From: Citrobacter amalonaticus
Lineage (GTDB): Bacteria; Pseudomonadota; Gammaproteobacteria; Enterobacterales; Enterobacteriaceae
Assembly (NCBI RefSeq): GCF_018323885.1
Contig: NZ_AP024585.1
Location: 2,108,001 to 2,172,000, forward strand
Direction of reading: 5' to 3'
DNA length: 64,000 bases
Below, piece by piece: positions 9,317 through 18,553 of this stretch (positions are counted from its first letter, which is position 1; each line of letters starts with the position of its first letter). The position numbers were made by a program, and so were the translations under genes. Below the pieces are notes generated by a model, which ran no database searches, was not told the DNA's origin, and was given only the letters and a program-made list of their open reading frames with translations.

Positions 9317-10207
9317 ATGTATCAACGCTGCTTTGATAATGCCATGGAAAGCCTTTTTGACCAGGGCAAAACCCCGCGATTTTCCCGATTTGTCATTAGT
9401 GATGATCCCCGTTGGGAGTCCGGTCATCATGTTCATGACAATGAGACCGAGCTGATTTATGTCAAAAAAGGCATCGTCAGATTAACGATCGACTCTTCCC
9501 TTTATGTGGCTCACGAAGATGATATTGTCGTGGTGGAGCGGGGGCGGTTACACGCCGTGACATCGGATGTGAACGCGCCAGCCACCACCTATACCTGTGC
9601 GCTGTATGGCTTTCGCTTTCAGGGCTGGGAGGAAAACCAACTGCTACAATCGCATTCCTGTCCGGTGGTTGCCGTCGGCCAGGGAAAAGAAGTGATCAAA
9701 AGTATTTTTAATGAGCTCGGGGTGATGCTGCCGCAAAGTAAAAATGGCCTGACGTCGTCCGTCTGCGATGCTTTTGCCTATGCGTTGACGGTGCTCTTCT
9801 TTGAGAACTTTAAAAATGCATATCGTTCGGAACAAGGACATATTAAAAAAGATGTTCTGATTAAAGATATTCTGGTCTATCTCAATAATAATTATCGGGA
9901 GAAAATTACGCTTGAGCAGTTATCAAAAAAATTTCGTGCCAGCGTCAGCTATATTTGTCACGAATTCACCCGCGAGTACCATATTTCACCGATTAATTAT
10001 GTGATTCAGCGGCGGATGACCGAAGCGAAATTTGCCTTAACCAATACTGATTATTCACAGGCCGAAATTTCCTGGCGCGTCGGGTATGAAAATGTCGACC
10101 ACTTCGCGAAGCTTTTTTTGCGCCACGTCGGCTGTTCGCCAGGCGATTATCGTAAACAGTTTAAAAACAGCCTGACAGAGCAGGCCTGCCTGTTGTCCGA
10201 CGTCTGA
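9317..10207 (+). CDS. ydiP: AraC-family transcriptional regulator
   Basis: 296 aa from the ATG at 9317 (MYQRCFDNAMESLFDQ), which has TGGAGG 7 nt upstream; a GTG four codons earlier is less likely. An N-terminal cupin-like sensing domain with a GHHVHDNETELIYVKKG segment (about 36-52) is followed by two helix-turn-helix motifs in the last 100 residues: ITLEQLSKKFRASVSYICHEF and the second HTH around YSQAEISWRVGYENVDHFAKLF, written here in two known blocks. It matches E. coli YdiP. It is divergent from ydiQRST-fadK and next to ydiO-ydiF, so it probably regulates the acyl-CoA block. The effector is unknown. Confidence 0.9.
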   Translation: MYQRCFDNAMESLFDQGKTPRFSRFVISDDPRWESGHHVHDNETELIYVKKGIVRLTIDSSLYVAHEDDIVVVERGRLHAVTSDVNAPATTYTCALYGFRFQGWEENQLLQSHSCPVVAVGQGKEVIKSIFNELGVMLPQSKNGLTSSVCDAFAYALTVLFFENFKNAYRSEQGHIKKDVLIKDILVYLNNNYREKITLEQLSKKFRASVSYICHEFTREYHISPINYVIQRRMTEAKFALTNTDYSQAEISWRVGYENVDHFAKLFLRHVGCSPGDYRKQFKNSLTEQACLLSDV

Positions 10208-10239
10208 GTATATGTGTCATCATCGGTAAGCGTTTGAAT

Positions 10240-10271
10240 GGCCGGATACGATGCAAGTACCGTATCCGGCC
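10240..10271. terminator. REP-like hairpin between ydiP and ydiO
   Basis: An 11-bp perfect stem, GGCCGGATACG, 10-nt loop, CGTATCCGGCC, between the convergent ydiP and ydiO. The arms are REP-like. It can serve both transcripts as a 3' structure. Confidence 0.65.
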
Positions 10272-10277
10272 TGTCGC

Positions 10278-11429
10278 TTACTTGTTCTGATAATCCTTCA
10301 GGATCTGCCGACCTGCGACATAAATCATGATCTCATCCGTCCCGCCGCCAATCCGTTCACAACGGACATCGCGCCAGAATCGGGAGACACGCGCTTCGTC
10401 GGTATAACCCAGCCCGCCCATAATCTGAATTGCATCGTCAATCACTTCCATCGCGGTGCGGGCACAATACAGTTTCGCCAGCGCGGCGCTGGTACGCAGT
10501 GACTGCTCCTGATCGGCCTGCCATGCCACCTTCAGCACCATATTGCGCATGTTGTCGACTTTGATTGCCATCAGCGCCAGCTTTTCCTGGATCATCTGGT
10601 TGTGTCCAATCGGTTTGCCAAACGCAATGCGCTGGTTGGCATAACGTGCGGCATCCTCAAAGGCGCATTCGGCGAAGCCGGTACTGCGCGCAGCGTTGAT
10701 CAGACGTTCCATCTCAAAGTTATACATCACGTTGAGAAAGCCCATGCCTTCTTCGCCCACCATGTCGCTTTCATCCACCTCAACGTTGTCGAGATAGACT
10801 TCGCAAGTGCTGAGCATATGCCAGCCGATTTTGTGCAGCGGATTGATTTTGATCCCAGGCTTGTTGGACTCCACCCACCAGAGGGTAAAGGCTTTCTTCG
10901 GATCTTTTGGCTCGGGATCGCGCGCCAGCACCAGCATGTATGGGTACTCTTTGGCGCCGGTAATAAACGTTTTCTGGCCGTTCAGGTACACCTTGCCGTC
11001 TTTGCGCGTGTAGCTGGTGGTGGCGCTGTTGTTGTCAGAACCCGCACCTGGCTCGGTTAACGCCAGGGCATAGGCCGGATCGCCGGTCTCCAGCGTGCTT
11101 TCCGCCGTTTTCCGCAGTTGTTCTGGCGAGCCGAAACGGCGCATGCTGTGAATACACTGCCCGTTGGTGATCAGAAAGGCCGGGGCGCCGCATTTTGACA
11201 CTTCCATCAGGGCCAGCATTTGGGTGACATAGTCTGCCGGAATACCGCCGAACTCTTCCGGTACGCCCAGCATGGAAATCCCGTTATCCGCCAGCGCACG
11301 CATAAACTCTCTGGGGTAGGTCGCCGTCTGGTCGCAGGTGCGGAAATACTCTTCCGGAAAATTGCTGGTGATCAGTTCCCGGATACTGGCAAGCAGCAGC
11401 TCTTGCTCTTCGGTTAAAGAAAAGTCCAT
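10278..11429 (-). CDS. ydiO: Acyl-CoA dehydrogenase family protein
   Basis: 383 aa starting MDFSLTEEQELLLASIRELI. Three ATG codons are in a row; the third (11429) is 7 nt from AAGGAG and matches E. coli YdiO in length. Features: the FAD-binding LTEPGAGSDNNSATT region at about 125-139, the DAIQIMGGLGYTDEARVSRFWRD C-terminal segment (about 333-355; split here as DAIQIMGGLGY and TDEARVSRFWRD), and GGTDEI near 366, the region of the catalytic base in this superfamily. It oxidises acyl-CoA to enoyl-CoA, or the reverse, with an ETF as electron partner, most likely YdiQR. It is separated from ydiF by 13 bp and co-transcribed with it. Confidence 0.93.
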   Translation of the reverse strand: MDFSLTEEQELLLASIRELITSNFPEEYFRTCDQTATYPREFMRALADNGISMLGVPEEFGGIPADYVTQMLALMEVSKCGAPAFLITNGQCIHSMRRFGSPEQLRKTAESTLETGDPAYALALTEPGAGSDNNSATTSYTRKDGKVYLNGQKTFITGAKEYPYMLVLARDPEPKDPKKAFTLWWVESNKPGIKINPLHKIGWHMLSTCEVYLDNVEVDESDMVGEEGMGFLNVMYNFEMERLINAARSTGFAECAFEDAARYANQRIAFGKPIGHNQMIQEKLALMAIKVDNMRNMVLKVAWQADQEQSLRTSAALAKLYCARTAMEVIDDAIQIMGGLGYTDEARVSRFWRDVRCERIGGGTDEIMIYVAGRQILKDYQNK

Positions 11430-11442
11430 CATCATACTCCTT

Positions 11443-13038
11443 TTAATTCGCCGCTTCCGGCAGTTCAAAACCCATGGTGGCGTCGATAAATAATCTTTCA
11501 TCCATCAGTTTCAGGTCTGGTGAAATAACCGGTGCGAAATCCATTTTCGCCAGAATATCGCGCTCCAGATCCACTCCAGGGGCAATTTCAATAAGATGCA
11601 GACCGTCCTCTTTTAGCGTAAATACCGCGCGTTCGGTGATGTAGCGCACGTCCAGACCGCGCTCGAGGGCGATTTTTCCGCTAAAGGTGATTTCCGGCAG
11701 TTCGCTGATGAATTTATTCACCCGGCCTTCCTGGACGATGGTTAATTTACCGTCGGCCACTTCTGTTTTCAGACTGCCAGCGGTTAGCGTGCCGCAGAAA
11801 ACAATTTTCTTTGAGGTCGCGCTGATATCGATAAAGCCGCCAGTTCCCATGATTTTGCCGTTAAATTTGTGCACCCCGACGTTGCCGTGGCGGTCAACTT
11901 CCGCAAAGCTCAGATAGCAGACGTCCAGCCCACCGCCATGGTAGAAGTCAAACTGTGAAGTCATATCAAGAATGGCGCGAGTGTTGACGTTTGCGCCAAA
12001 AGCGACACCCTGGGAGGTGATCCCACCCACGGGGCCGGTTTCAACGGTCAGTACAAAGTCATCTGCACAGCCTTCCTCACGGGCCACCAGTCCAATGCCA
12101 TCCGCGATGCCGACGCCAACGTTACCGACCGCACCTTTACGCATTTCAAACAAGGCGCGACGGGCAACCAGTTTGCGTTGGTTGAGGGGCAGGGAGAGCT
12201 GGGTGCTGTCGTCGAGGGTGAAATCGCCCGAGATAAACCGGTTCACCGGCGCGCCGCCGTACAGTTGCGTCTGGTCTGGGTCGACCACCACGATATCCAC
12301 CAGATAGCCGGGGATACGTACGGATTTAGGATGCAGCGTGGCTTTCTTGACCATTTTCTGCACCTGCATCATCACGATGCCACCGTGGTTGTGCACCGCC
12401 TGAGCCAGCACCAGCGCGTCGAGGTACATCACCTCATCTTCAAACGAGGCATAGCCTTCGCTGTCGCAGGTGGTGGCGCGGATAAACGCGACGGTAGGCG
12501 CAATCGCTTTGTAGTAGAGATATTCTTTGTTATCAATCTCCACCAGCTTGATAAGGTCTTCTTTGGTGACCTCATTGAGCTTGCCCCCCTGTTGGCGCGG
12601 GTCGACGAAGGTGCCAATCCCGATATCGCTGAGGATCCCCGGCTGGTGGGCGGCAGACGCACGCAGAGCCTGAGTCAGCACCCCTTGTGGATAGTTATAG
12701 GCGACAATCTTATTTTGTTCCGCTAAATCCGAAATACGCGGCGACTGCCCCCAGTGCCCACACAGAGCCCATTTCACCAGGCCTTCCTGAGCCAGCGGGC
12801 TGATTCCGCGATCGGCGCGATCGCCCAGACCCGTCGGACTGATAATCGATAAATTCCGTGGCGTTTGCGTTTGCTTATATTTATCGGCTAAAGCGGTAAT
12901 TAAGGTGGTGGCTTCCAGAATACCGCCGCCTGCGCCTAATATACACAGTACATCTTCATCTTTAATATAATTTACCGCGTCCTGGGCCGAGAGCACAGGC
13001 ACGCGACCATTAACGCGTGGTGGTCTTTCAGGTTTCAT
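11443..13038 (-). CDS. ydiF: Acetate / acetoacetyl-CoA transferase (family I)
   Basis: 531 aa, the length of E. coli YdiF. Both the alpha- and beta-type halves are fused in one chain: an N-terminal half with ILGAGGGILEATTLI (about 34-48) and a C-terminal half with GVGIADGIGLVAREEG (about 308-323) followed by FVLTVETGPVGGI (about 327-339), whose Glu is the covalent acyl-CoA site in this family. It moves CoA between short-chain acids. It is the first gene of a ydiF-ydiO pair, which suggests activation of a short acid followed by dehydrogenation. In vivo substrates are uncertain. Confidence 0.93.
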   Translation of the reverse strand: MKPERPPRVNGRVPVLSAQDAVNYIKDEDVLCILGAGGGILEATTLITALADKYKQTQTPRNLSIISPTGLGDRADRGISPLAQEGLVKWALCGHWGQSPRISDLAEQNKIVAYNYPQGVLTQALRASAAHQPGILSDIGIGTFVDPRQQGGKLNEVTKEDLIKLVEIDNKEYLYYKAIAPTVAFIRATTCDSEGYASFEDEVMYLDALVLAQAVHNHGGIVMMQVQKMVKKATLHPKSVRIPGYLVDIVVVDPDQTQLYGGAPVNRFISGDFTLDDSTQLSLPLNQRKLVARRALFEMRKGAVGNVGVGIADGIGLVAREEGCADDFVLTVETGPVGGITSQGVAFGANVNTRAILDMTSQFDFYHGGGLDVCYLSFAEVDRHGNVGVHKFNGKIMGTGGFIDISATSKKIVFCGTLTAGSLKTEVADGKLTIVQEGRVNKFISELPEITFSGKIALERGLDVRYITERAVFTLKEDGLHLIEIAPGVDLERDILAKMDFAPVISPDLKLMDERLFIDATMGFELPEAAN

Positions 13039-13182
13039 ATAAACTCCTGGATACCCGGCAGAAGCCCTACGCCGCTGTGTTCAGGCGCAGGCCTCCGCTG
13101 AATATTCATGTGGAATATTCACTGTGGAATAAAATATATATTTAATGGCGGGAGAGAATCTGTCCCGCCTTTATTTCGTTAA

Positions 13183-13941
13183 TTACGCCTGATGTAATAT
13201 CGTTAATACCGTACGCAGATCGCTAACGGATATTTGTCCCGGTGCCGAAGCCTTTTTAACCGCGCCAAAGGTCGCCGCGGAGCCGAAGACTTCACCGGCC
13301 AGGCGCGAAATCACACCGGTTTTCGACATCGACATGGTGATCACCGGACGGTCAGCGTACTGTTCCTGCATTTTCAGCGTAGCGGAAAGCAGCGTCAGAA
13401 CATCTCTGTGGTTCTGCGGCATCAGGGCGATCTTCGGAATATCGGCACCCAGTTCCTGCATTTTGCGCAGCCGTGCAACGATCTCTTCTTCTGCTGGCGT
13501 CTTGTGGAAATCATGGTTGGACATGATCACGCTGACGTTTTTGCTGTGCGCGTAGTCTACCGTCGCCTTGACCAGCTCATCACCGGTAAACAGTTCGAGA
13601 TCGATCATATCCACCAGGCCGCTATCGACCGCCGCGCGATTCAGCGCGAGATAGGCGTCGGTTGAAATGGCCTGTTCACCCCCTTCCTTCGCACTACGGA
13701 ACGTAAACAGCAGGGGAGTCTGGGGCAGTTCAGTGCGGATTGCGCGGACAGCCTCCAGGACGGCATCGGCAGAGGCGACATCGGCGAAATGGTCAACGCG
13801 CCATTCCAGAATGTCGAAATCCGCGTCGCGATAGGCCTGCGCTTCTGCGCGGACGCTGGCGATATCTTTGCCCATCAGCGAGACGATTATTTTTGGAGCC
13901 CCTTCGCCAATCACGAGGTTTTTTACGGTTACGGTTTTCAT
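13183..13941 (-). CDS. aroD: 3-dehydroquinate dehydratase, type I
   Basis: 252 aa, as E. coli AroD. It converts 3-dehydroquinate to 3-dehydroshikimate in the shikimate pathway through a Schiff base. The catalytic pair is in place: His143 in [10 protein letters not shown] and Lys170 in [11 protein letters not shown] substrate arginine is in the LEWRVDHF segment near residue 48. It lies 33 bp after ydiB on the same strand and is probably co-transcribed with it, so two successive shikimate-type steps are encoded together. Cytoplasmic. Confidence 0.97.
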   Translation of the reverse strand: MKTVTVKNLVIGEGAPKIIVSLMGKDIASVRAEAQAYRDADFDILEWRVDHFADVASADAVLEAVRAIRTELPQTPLLFTFRSAKEGGEQAISTDAYLALNRAAVDSGLVDMIDLELFTGDELVKATVDYAHSKNVSVIMSNHDFHKTPAEEEIVARLRKMQELGADIPKIALMPQNHRDVLTLLSATLKMQEQYADRPVITMSMSKTGVISRLAGEVFGSAATFGAVKKASAPGQISVSDLRTVLTILHQA

Positions 13942-13974
13942 TTAATACCTTTTATCAGTCTTAGTTCCTGGCCG

Positions 13975-14841
13975 TCAGGCCGCAAACCCCATCACCTGTT
14001 TTACGTATTCCAGCGGAAAATCTTTGCCGGTCCACAGTTTGAACTGTTCAGCGCCTTGCCACAACAACATGCCGTAACCATCGATTGTTTTGCAACCGGC
14101 CTGTTGCGCTTGTTGCAATAACTTCGTCATATGCGGGTTGTAAACGCATTCGGTAACCAGCAGTTCCGGACGTAGCAGGCTCACGTCACTGACAATCGAT
14201 TCATTTTCCAGCGGCTTCATGCCGACTTTAGTGCCATTGGTCAGGATATCCGCTGTCGCCAGCGCGTCAGCGAAGGCCTGCTGGTCAGCAAGGTCTGTCA
14301 CCGTCACCACGCAGTCGGTGTTTTCATTCACCCGCTTAGCGAAGTCCAGCGCTTTCTGGAAAAATTCATCATTGCGGTTAAAGAGTTTAATCGCTTTGAT
14401 CCCCTCAATGGCTGCCTGCGCACCAATGGCCGTGGAGGCGCCACCCGCACCCAGTAATACCATGGTTTTACCCTTGATATCGAAACCACTCTCTTTGATT
14501 GCGCGAATGTGACCGGTGCCGTCGGTATTGTAACCACGCAGGTAGCCGTCATCATTGACGATGGTATTAATCGCGCCAACCAGTTTCGCCGCCGGGGTCA
14601 GTTCATCAACAAATTCACAGGCCAGCTGTTTATTGGGCATCGATACGCCGGTCCCACGCATTTTTAACGCTTTCAGCCCCTCGATAGCGCCAGCGAAGGT
14701 GCTGTTGTCGACCTCAAAGGCCATATAGGTAAACGGCAATCCGGCTTTCTCCAGCGCCTTATTTTGCATTTCAGGCGACAAACTGTGTCTGATGGGATAA
14801 GCCATTAAGCCGATCAGTTCATATTTCGCGGTTACATCCAT
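13975..14841 (-). CDS. ydiB: Quinate/shikimate dehydrogenase (NAD(P)+)
   Basis: 288 aa, matching E. coli YdiB. It reversibly interconverts shikimate or quinate with 3-dehydroshikimate or 3-dehydroquinate using NAD or NADP. The substrate-binding, catalytic Lys71 is in GVSMPNK, and Asp107 is in YNTDGTG. The Rossmann loop [16 protein letters not shown] is at about 128-143 and is followed by LFNRND, consistent with the relaxed cofactor choice of YdiB rather than strict NADP as in AroE. It is followed by aroD. The MFS genes upstream (ydiN, ydiM) may import a related aromatic or quinate-like compound; this is inference. Confidence 0.96.
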   Translation of the reverse strand: MDVTAKYELIGLMAYPIRHSLSPEMQNKALEKAGLPFTYMAFEVDNSTFAGAIEGLKALKMRGTGVSMPNKQLACEFVDELTPAAKLVGAINTIVNDDGYLRGYNTDGTGHIRAIKESGFDIKGKTMVLLGAGGASTAIGAQAAIEGIKAIKLFNRNDEFFQKALDFAKRVNENTDCVVTVTDLADQQAFADALATADILTNGTKVGMKPLENESIVSDVSLLRPELLVTECVYNPHMTKLLQQAQQAGCKTIDGYGMLLWQGAEQFKLWTGKDFPLEYVKQVMGFAA

Positions 14842-14864
14842 AACATGACTCCTTAAATTGTCGC

Positions 14865-16109
14865 TTAACTTTTTGTTGAGAAATAACGTTCGCCCAGACG
14901 GATATCGTTTTGTGGAATATTAAAGACCCGGTAATAGCGAACAAAAACGATAATGCCGGTGATAAAGGCCAGCAGGGCAAAAGCGAAATCCAGTAAAATG
15001 ATGTATTGCAGGCCGATGGTGGAGAGGTAACCGGTAATCAGCGGAATAACAAAATTCGCGAGGCCGCCCATCATCATATAAACGCTGGTGACTTTGGCTT
15101 TGCTCTTCGGAAAGAATTCCGACATCACCGACACGCCCAGTTGTAAAATCCCGCCCGCGGCAGAGAAGCCAATCACAAACGCGCCCGCGTTACACACCAG
15201 CGGTGACGGCCAGAGATAAATGACGGCCGCGGTAACGGTGGCCAGTCCGGCATTAAAGACGTTAGCCCAGATGGGGCGAACCATTTTTTTCAGCAGTGCG
15301 GCAAAGATAAAGACGCAGACCAGCGAACCCAGGCTGTAATACGTGATGGTTTTCAGCGCATCCGCTTCTTCCATTCCGGCGAAGGCCATGGCGTATTTCG
15401 GCATCCAGACCACGATAACGTAAAAGGTGGAAAACGCCGCCACGCCAAACATGACGGAAGCCACTCCTTCCAGCCAGACCAGCGGTTTGCTGTTCATCTG
15501 CGGTAACTCTTTAGCGACGCTGGCATCCACCAACTGGCCGGGGAACTGACTGCACAGTAACATCAGGGTGATCAGTACAAACAGAATGCCAGGAATGATC
15601 ACGCCATAGCCGTACCAGATGTTGTTGAGCAGCATATAGCCGACCAGCATCGGATAGAGCATCTGTCCGAAGGAGACCATTGCTTTGACGAGGATCACCG
15701 CGGAACCTGACGCTTTCGGAAAACATTCCATCAGCGCCGGGTAGCCTCCGGTATCAAGCGCTGAGTTGGCCACGCCAACGCAGACGGCGAGGACAAAGGC
15801 CACCATCAGGTTAGGACTGGCAGGGATGCCGAAGAAAAAGAGAATATATAACGCGGCACCCAACAAAATGATCGCCCGACGACCGAATTTATCCGACAGG
15901 ACGCCAAAAAACAGAATACTCACCAGTCGACCAAGTCCGATGCCGGAAATTAAATAGGCGATCCCTGCGCTGTCGGTAGAAAACTTCGCGGCGAGTGAGG
16001 TCATATTTTGCGCCAGCGTAATGACGCTAATACCGTGGAGAAAATAGCTAAGATAAATACAGATGACCGCCAGGAAAAATGGCGTGCTGAAAGCCTTATT
16101 CTGTGACAT
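14865..16109 (-). CDS. ydiN: MFS transporter
   Basis: 414 aa with about 12 hydrophobic segments, starting [20 protein letters not shown]. The MFS loop 2-3 motif [19 protein letters not shown] is at about 74-92. It corresponds to E. coli YdiN (421 aa) and ends 23 bp before ydiB on the same strand. The substrate is not known; the gene order ydiN-ydiB-aroD suggests an aromatic precursor such as shikimate or quinate. An AAGGAG ribosome binding site precedes the ATG, and the shared 24-bp element lies 113 bp upstream. Confidence 0.9.
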   Translation of the reverse strand: MSQNKAFSTPFFLAVICIYLSYFLHGISVITLAQNMTSLAAKFSTDSAGIAYLISGIGLGRLVSILFFGVLSDKFGRRAIILLGAALYILFFFGIPASPNLMVAFVLAVCVGVANSALDTGGYPALMECFPKASGSAVILVKAMVSFGQMLYPMLVGYMLLNNIWYGYGVIIPGILFVLITLMLLCSQFPGQLVDASVAKELPQMNSKPLVWLEGVASVMFGVAAFSTFYVIVVWMPKYAMAFAGMEEADALKTITYYSLGSLVCVFIFAALLKKMVRPIWANVFNAGLATVTAAVIYLWPSPLVCNAGAFVIGFSAAGGILQLGVSVMSEFFPKSKAKVTSVYMMMGGLANFVIPLITGYLSTIGLQYIILLDFAFALLAFITGIIVFVRYYRVFNIPQNDIRLGERYFSTKS

Positions 16110-16221
16110 TTTTTCAAAGCTCCTTGCCGGTTAATTTAATTCTGCTTTCGCCAGCGTTTTTATATCCGGCGATTTTTTATTAATATACGATGGTGAAACG
16201 ACATGAACTACATAACATGAC

Positions 16222-16245
16222 GTTTTCGTTACCAGGTATATTGCA
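16222..16245 (-). promoter_or_regulatory. Shared 24-bp element, copy B (upstream of ydiN)
   Basis: GTTTTCGTTACCAGGTAT, then A, then TTGCA on the + strand: 23 of 24 bases identical to copy A at 9104-9127. Copy B is in the 246-bp gap between ydiM and ydiN, and its near edge is 113 bp above the ydiN start. A further AAAGTG follows both copies at a similar distance. This suggests that ydiN-ydiB-aroD and ydiQRST-fadK share a regulator. Confidence 0.6.
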
Positions 16246-16355
16246 GACGAAAGTGTGAAAACCCACGTATCCTGCGACGTTTAATTGTTAATAACGGCGT
16301 TAAACAAACTATATTGCAGTCAGTGATAAGAATATTGCATTCGGCGGATTCAGCC

Positions 16356-17579
16356 TTATTCCGCCACCGGTGACATCATCAATTGACGTTTCGTTTCGAG
16401 ACGACTGCGGTAGCCAATAAATAGCGCCAACAAGAACCCCACGGCGGCAATACCGGTATCGAACCACATAATATCGGCGATGCTCCTTTGTGAGAGATGG
16501 GCCGTGACCAGCGGGATCGTAAAGGTAGCAATGCTGCCCGCACTGTAATAAATGCCGGTGGCTTTCCCTTTGGCATGCGGAAAGCGGGCGGCCATCAGGG
16601 TCAGACCGATTTGCACTACGCCCCCGGCTGATGAAAAGCCGATCACAAAGGCAAAGACGATCACGACATACATCGTGGGATGCAGGCACACCGTCAATAG
16701 CGCGACAAACGAAACAAAAGTGTACAGCATCAGCAAGGTGGTTGAACGCACCGTTTTGCGCACCAGCGGGGCGGTAATCAAAACGCAAAGCAGCGAACCG
16801 CAGGTGTAGATACTCAGCAGTTTGATCGACAGGGTATACGACATCCCGGCGACAAACTGACCATACTGCGCCAGCCACTGGCTGATGAGATAAAACGTCG
16901 CCATCGAGATGTAGCCGTACAGCGTATAGCTGGCAAGGTCGATAAATGCGCAGCGATGTCTTTCAGCCGGGCGCTGGTGCGGTTCGTGTGTCGGTGTGAC
17001 CGGCGCGAGGCGGCGTCCAGGATGCGGTGGAAAGGCGCAGCGCAGTAAAAACAGACCGTTAACCAGCATGATGGCGGCGGCAACGATAAATGACCAGCCA
17101 AACCACAGTTCTGCCCAGACGAGCAGACTGATGATGATGGGCAGTAAAAACTGTCCGCCGGAGACAAACGCCTTAATCAGAATGTTGGCGGTGCTCGGCG
17201 AAGAGGGAAAGGCCTCCATCAGGCTGGGATAGGTCCCGGCGTCCAGGAAACTGTTCGCCATGCCCGCGAGGACGCCGAACACATAAGCGATGATGATATT
17301 ATGGGTCGTCAGAATACCGAAAAAGAACGTCACATAACAAAGCATCCCCAGAATGATGAAGGGGCGGCGGCCAAACCGATCGGATAATAATCCGGCGCAA
17401 AACAGCACGCTTAAGCGCCCGATGCCTAATGAGGAGATCACGACTGACACCCCAGCGGCATTGGTCTGCCACTGTTGTTCGAGCGATGCCATGTTGAGAC
17501 TCATCAGGATGACTCCCATACCGTGCACCAGGTAATTGAGATACAGCCCCATCGCAGTGGGGAAATAGTGATTTTTCAT
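16356..17579 (-). CDS. ydiM: MFS transporter
   Basis: 407 aa, about 12 predicted membrane helices, close to E. coli YdiM (404 aa) and clearly paralogous to YdiN next door: both start with a YLNYLVHGMGV or [11 protein letters not shown] segment and both carry LSDRFGRRPFIILG-type loop motifs (about 71-84). The duplicated pair suggests related substrates, which are unknown. A 14-bp inverted repeat (GGGGTA-AA-TACCCC) lies about 42 bp upstream of the start. Confidence 0.9.
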   Translation of the reverse strand: MKNHYFPTAMGLYLNYLVHGMGVILMSLNMASLEQQWQTNAAGVSVVISSLGIGRLSVLFCAGLLSDRFGRRPFIILGMLCYVTFFFGILTTHNIIIAYVFGVLAGMANSFLDAGTYPSLMEAFPSSPSTANILIKAFVSGGQFLLPIIISLLVWAELWFGWSFIVAAAIMLVNGLFLLRCAFPPHPGRRLAPVTPTHEPHQRPAERHRCAFIDLASYTLYGYISMATFYLISQWLAQYGQFVAGMSYTLSIKLLSIYTCGSLLCVLITAPLVRKTVRSTTLLMLYTFVSFVALLTVCLHPTMYVVIVFAFVIGFSSAGGVVQIGLTLMAARFPHAKGKATGIYYSAGSIATFTIPLVTAHLSQRSIADIMWFDTGIAAVGFLLALFIGYRSRLETKRQLMMSPVAE

Positions 17580-17620
17580 GATGCCTGCTCAGCGAAATGG
17601 CTAATGATTTTCCCTGGTAC

Positions 17621-17634
17621 GGGGTAAATACCCC
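17621..17634. promoter_or_regulatory. Inverted repeat upstream of ydiM
   Basis: GGGGTAAATACCCC, with 6-bp perfect arms and a 2-nt centre, 42 bp above the ydiM start codon. It looks like an operator for a dimeric regulator. I cannot assign it. YdiL, an HTH protein encoded just beyond, is a possible partner. Confidence 0.4.
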
Positions 17635-17708
17635 TGCATTAAAAGTACAATGGGTCTCTATATTTGAAGTTTCTTAGTATGAATCGCCAGTGGCAGGAAA
17701 TATGTGGT

Positions 17709-18065
17709 CTAACACAATCGTTCCAGGTCGTGGGCATAGAGTTCGGCAGCAACGGATTGATAAATCTTCCAGTCAAGAAAACTGCCATCACGATAGACCG
17801 ACTGAAAATCGGTTAAATCAGAAAAGAAACGCATGGTATTATTACCAATGCGATTGTTTATCTTCTCTATAATAGCATTAATACGTAATTTTCTTTTTCT
17901 ACACATTTCCAGCAGCGTTTCAACAATGGCGGGAGGGAGTTCACATTCGCCATTTTCCCACCGCTGCCAGTCGGCGGCATTATAATCTGGCGCAATCCAC
18001 GATACGCACTCTTCAATGGTCATTGCAAAAACATGACGTAATGCCTGTAGCTCATAAGCGTTCAT
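17709..18065 (-). CDS. ydiL: Putative HTH DNA-binding protein (DUF1870 family)
   Basis: 118 aa from the ATG at 18065 (MNAYELQALRHVFAMTIEECV); another ATG one codon upstream is possible. The second half (IIEKINNRIGNNTMRFFSDL) is nearly the same as in E. coli YdiL, while residues 25-60 differ more. The N-terminal third looks like a Cro/C1-type helix-turn-helix, as reported for the YdiL structure. Function is unknown. It is transcribed toward ydiM and away from rprA. Confidence 0.85.
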   Translation of the reverse strand: MNAYELQALRHVFAMTIEECVSWIAPDYNAADWQRWENGECELPPAIVETLLEMCRKRKLRINAIIEKINNRIGNNTMRFFSDLTDFQSVYRDGSFLDWKIYQSVAAELYAHDLERLC

Positions 18066-18261
18066 CATTGAATGACCTCATATTAAAAAACAGTAAAGCA
18101 TAAATAACATTATCAGGCTGATTTCGGCGTGAAGAGAGTCGCAGTATCTTGTGCAATATTATTTGTTATCGGCATGTGAAAAGGGGAATTCCCATGAAAA
18201 AAAGAGGGATAAAGGCAGAGGGAAGGATTATTTTGCGGTGAGACAGCCGCCATGTCAGGAT

Positions 18262-18367
18262 AAAAAAAAGCCCATCGTGGGAGATGGGCAAAGACTACAC
18301 ACAGCAATTCGTTGTTTCACTCAGGGGATTTCCATACTTATAAATCAATGTCTTGATCTATAACCGT
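18262..18367 (-). ncRNA. rprA: RprA small regulatory RNA
   Basis: The minus strand reads ACGGTTATAGATCAAGACAT at the 5' end, then the conserved GGAAATCCCCTGAGTGAAAC block, and ends in a terminator stem GCCCATC-TCCCAC-GATGGGC followed by eight T. This is E. coli RprA, about 106 nt, and it is in the expected place between ydiL and ydiK. RprA pairs with the rpoS leader and other mRNAs with Hfq and is activated by the Rcs phosphorelay. A few bases in the first hairpin loop differ from K-12. Confidence 0.95.
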
Positions 18368-18526
18368 GAGCTAATAATAGGGTATGGGGTGTTTTAGCGT
18401 CGATCAGATTCGTCTCAATAGTTTAAAGACTGTAAAGAATTTGCGATACAAATCAGGGACAACGAAGCGGGAACAGGAAAGACAGAGGCATCGCGCTACA
18501 CTATTGATTAGCTGTGCTAAACATTC

Positions 18527-18544
18527 AGGCGACCGCAGTCGCCT
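18527..18544 (-). terminator. Hairpin downstream of ydiK
   Basis: AGGCGAC, 4-nt loop, GTCGCCT: a perfect 7-bp stem 10 bp after the ydiK stop codon, between ydiK and rprA. The T-run is weak, so it is a likely but imperfect terminator. Confidence 0.5.
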
Positions 18545-18553
18545 GCTATCGTG

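Noticed and set aside
17610..17645. Possible third copy of the 24-bp ydiQ/ydiN element upstream of ydiM
   Set aside because: Only TTTTC, GGTA and TGCA fragments match and the spacing differs; it is listed instead as a separate inverted repeat.
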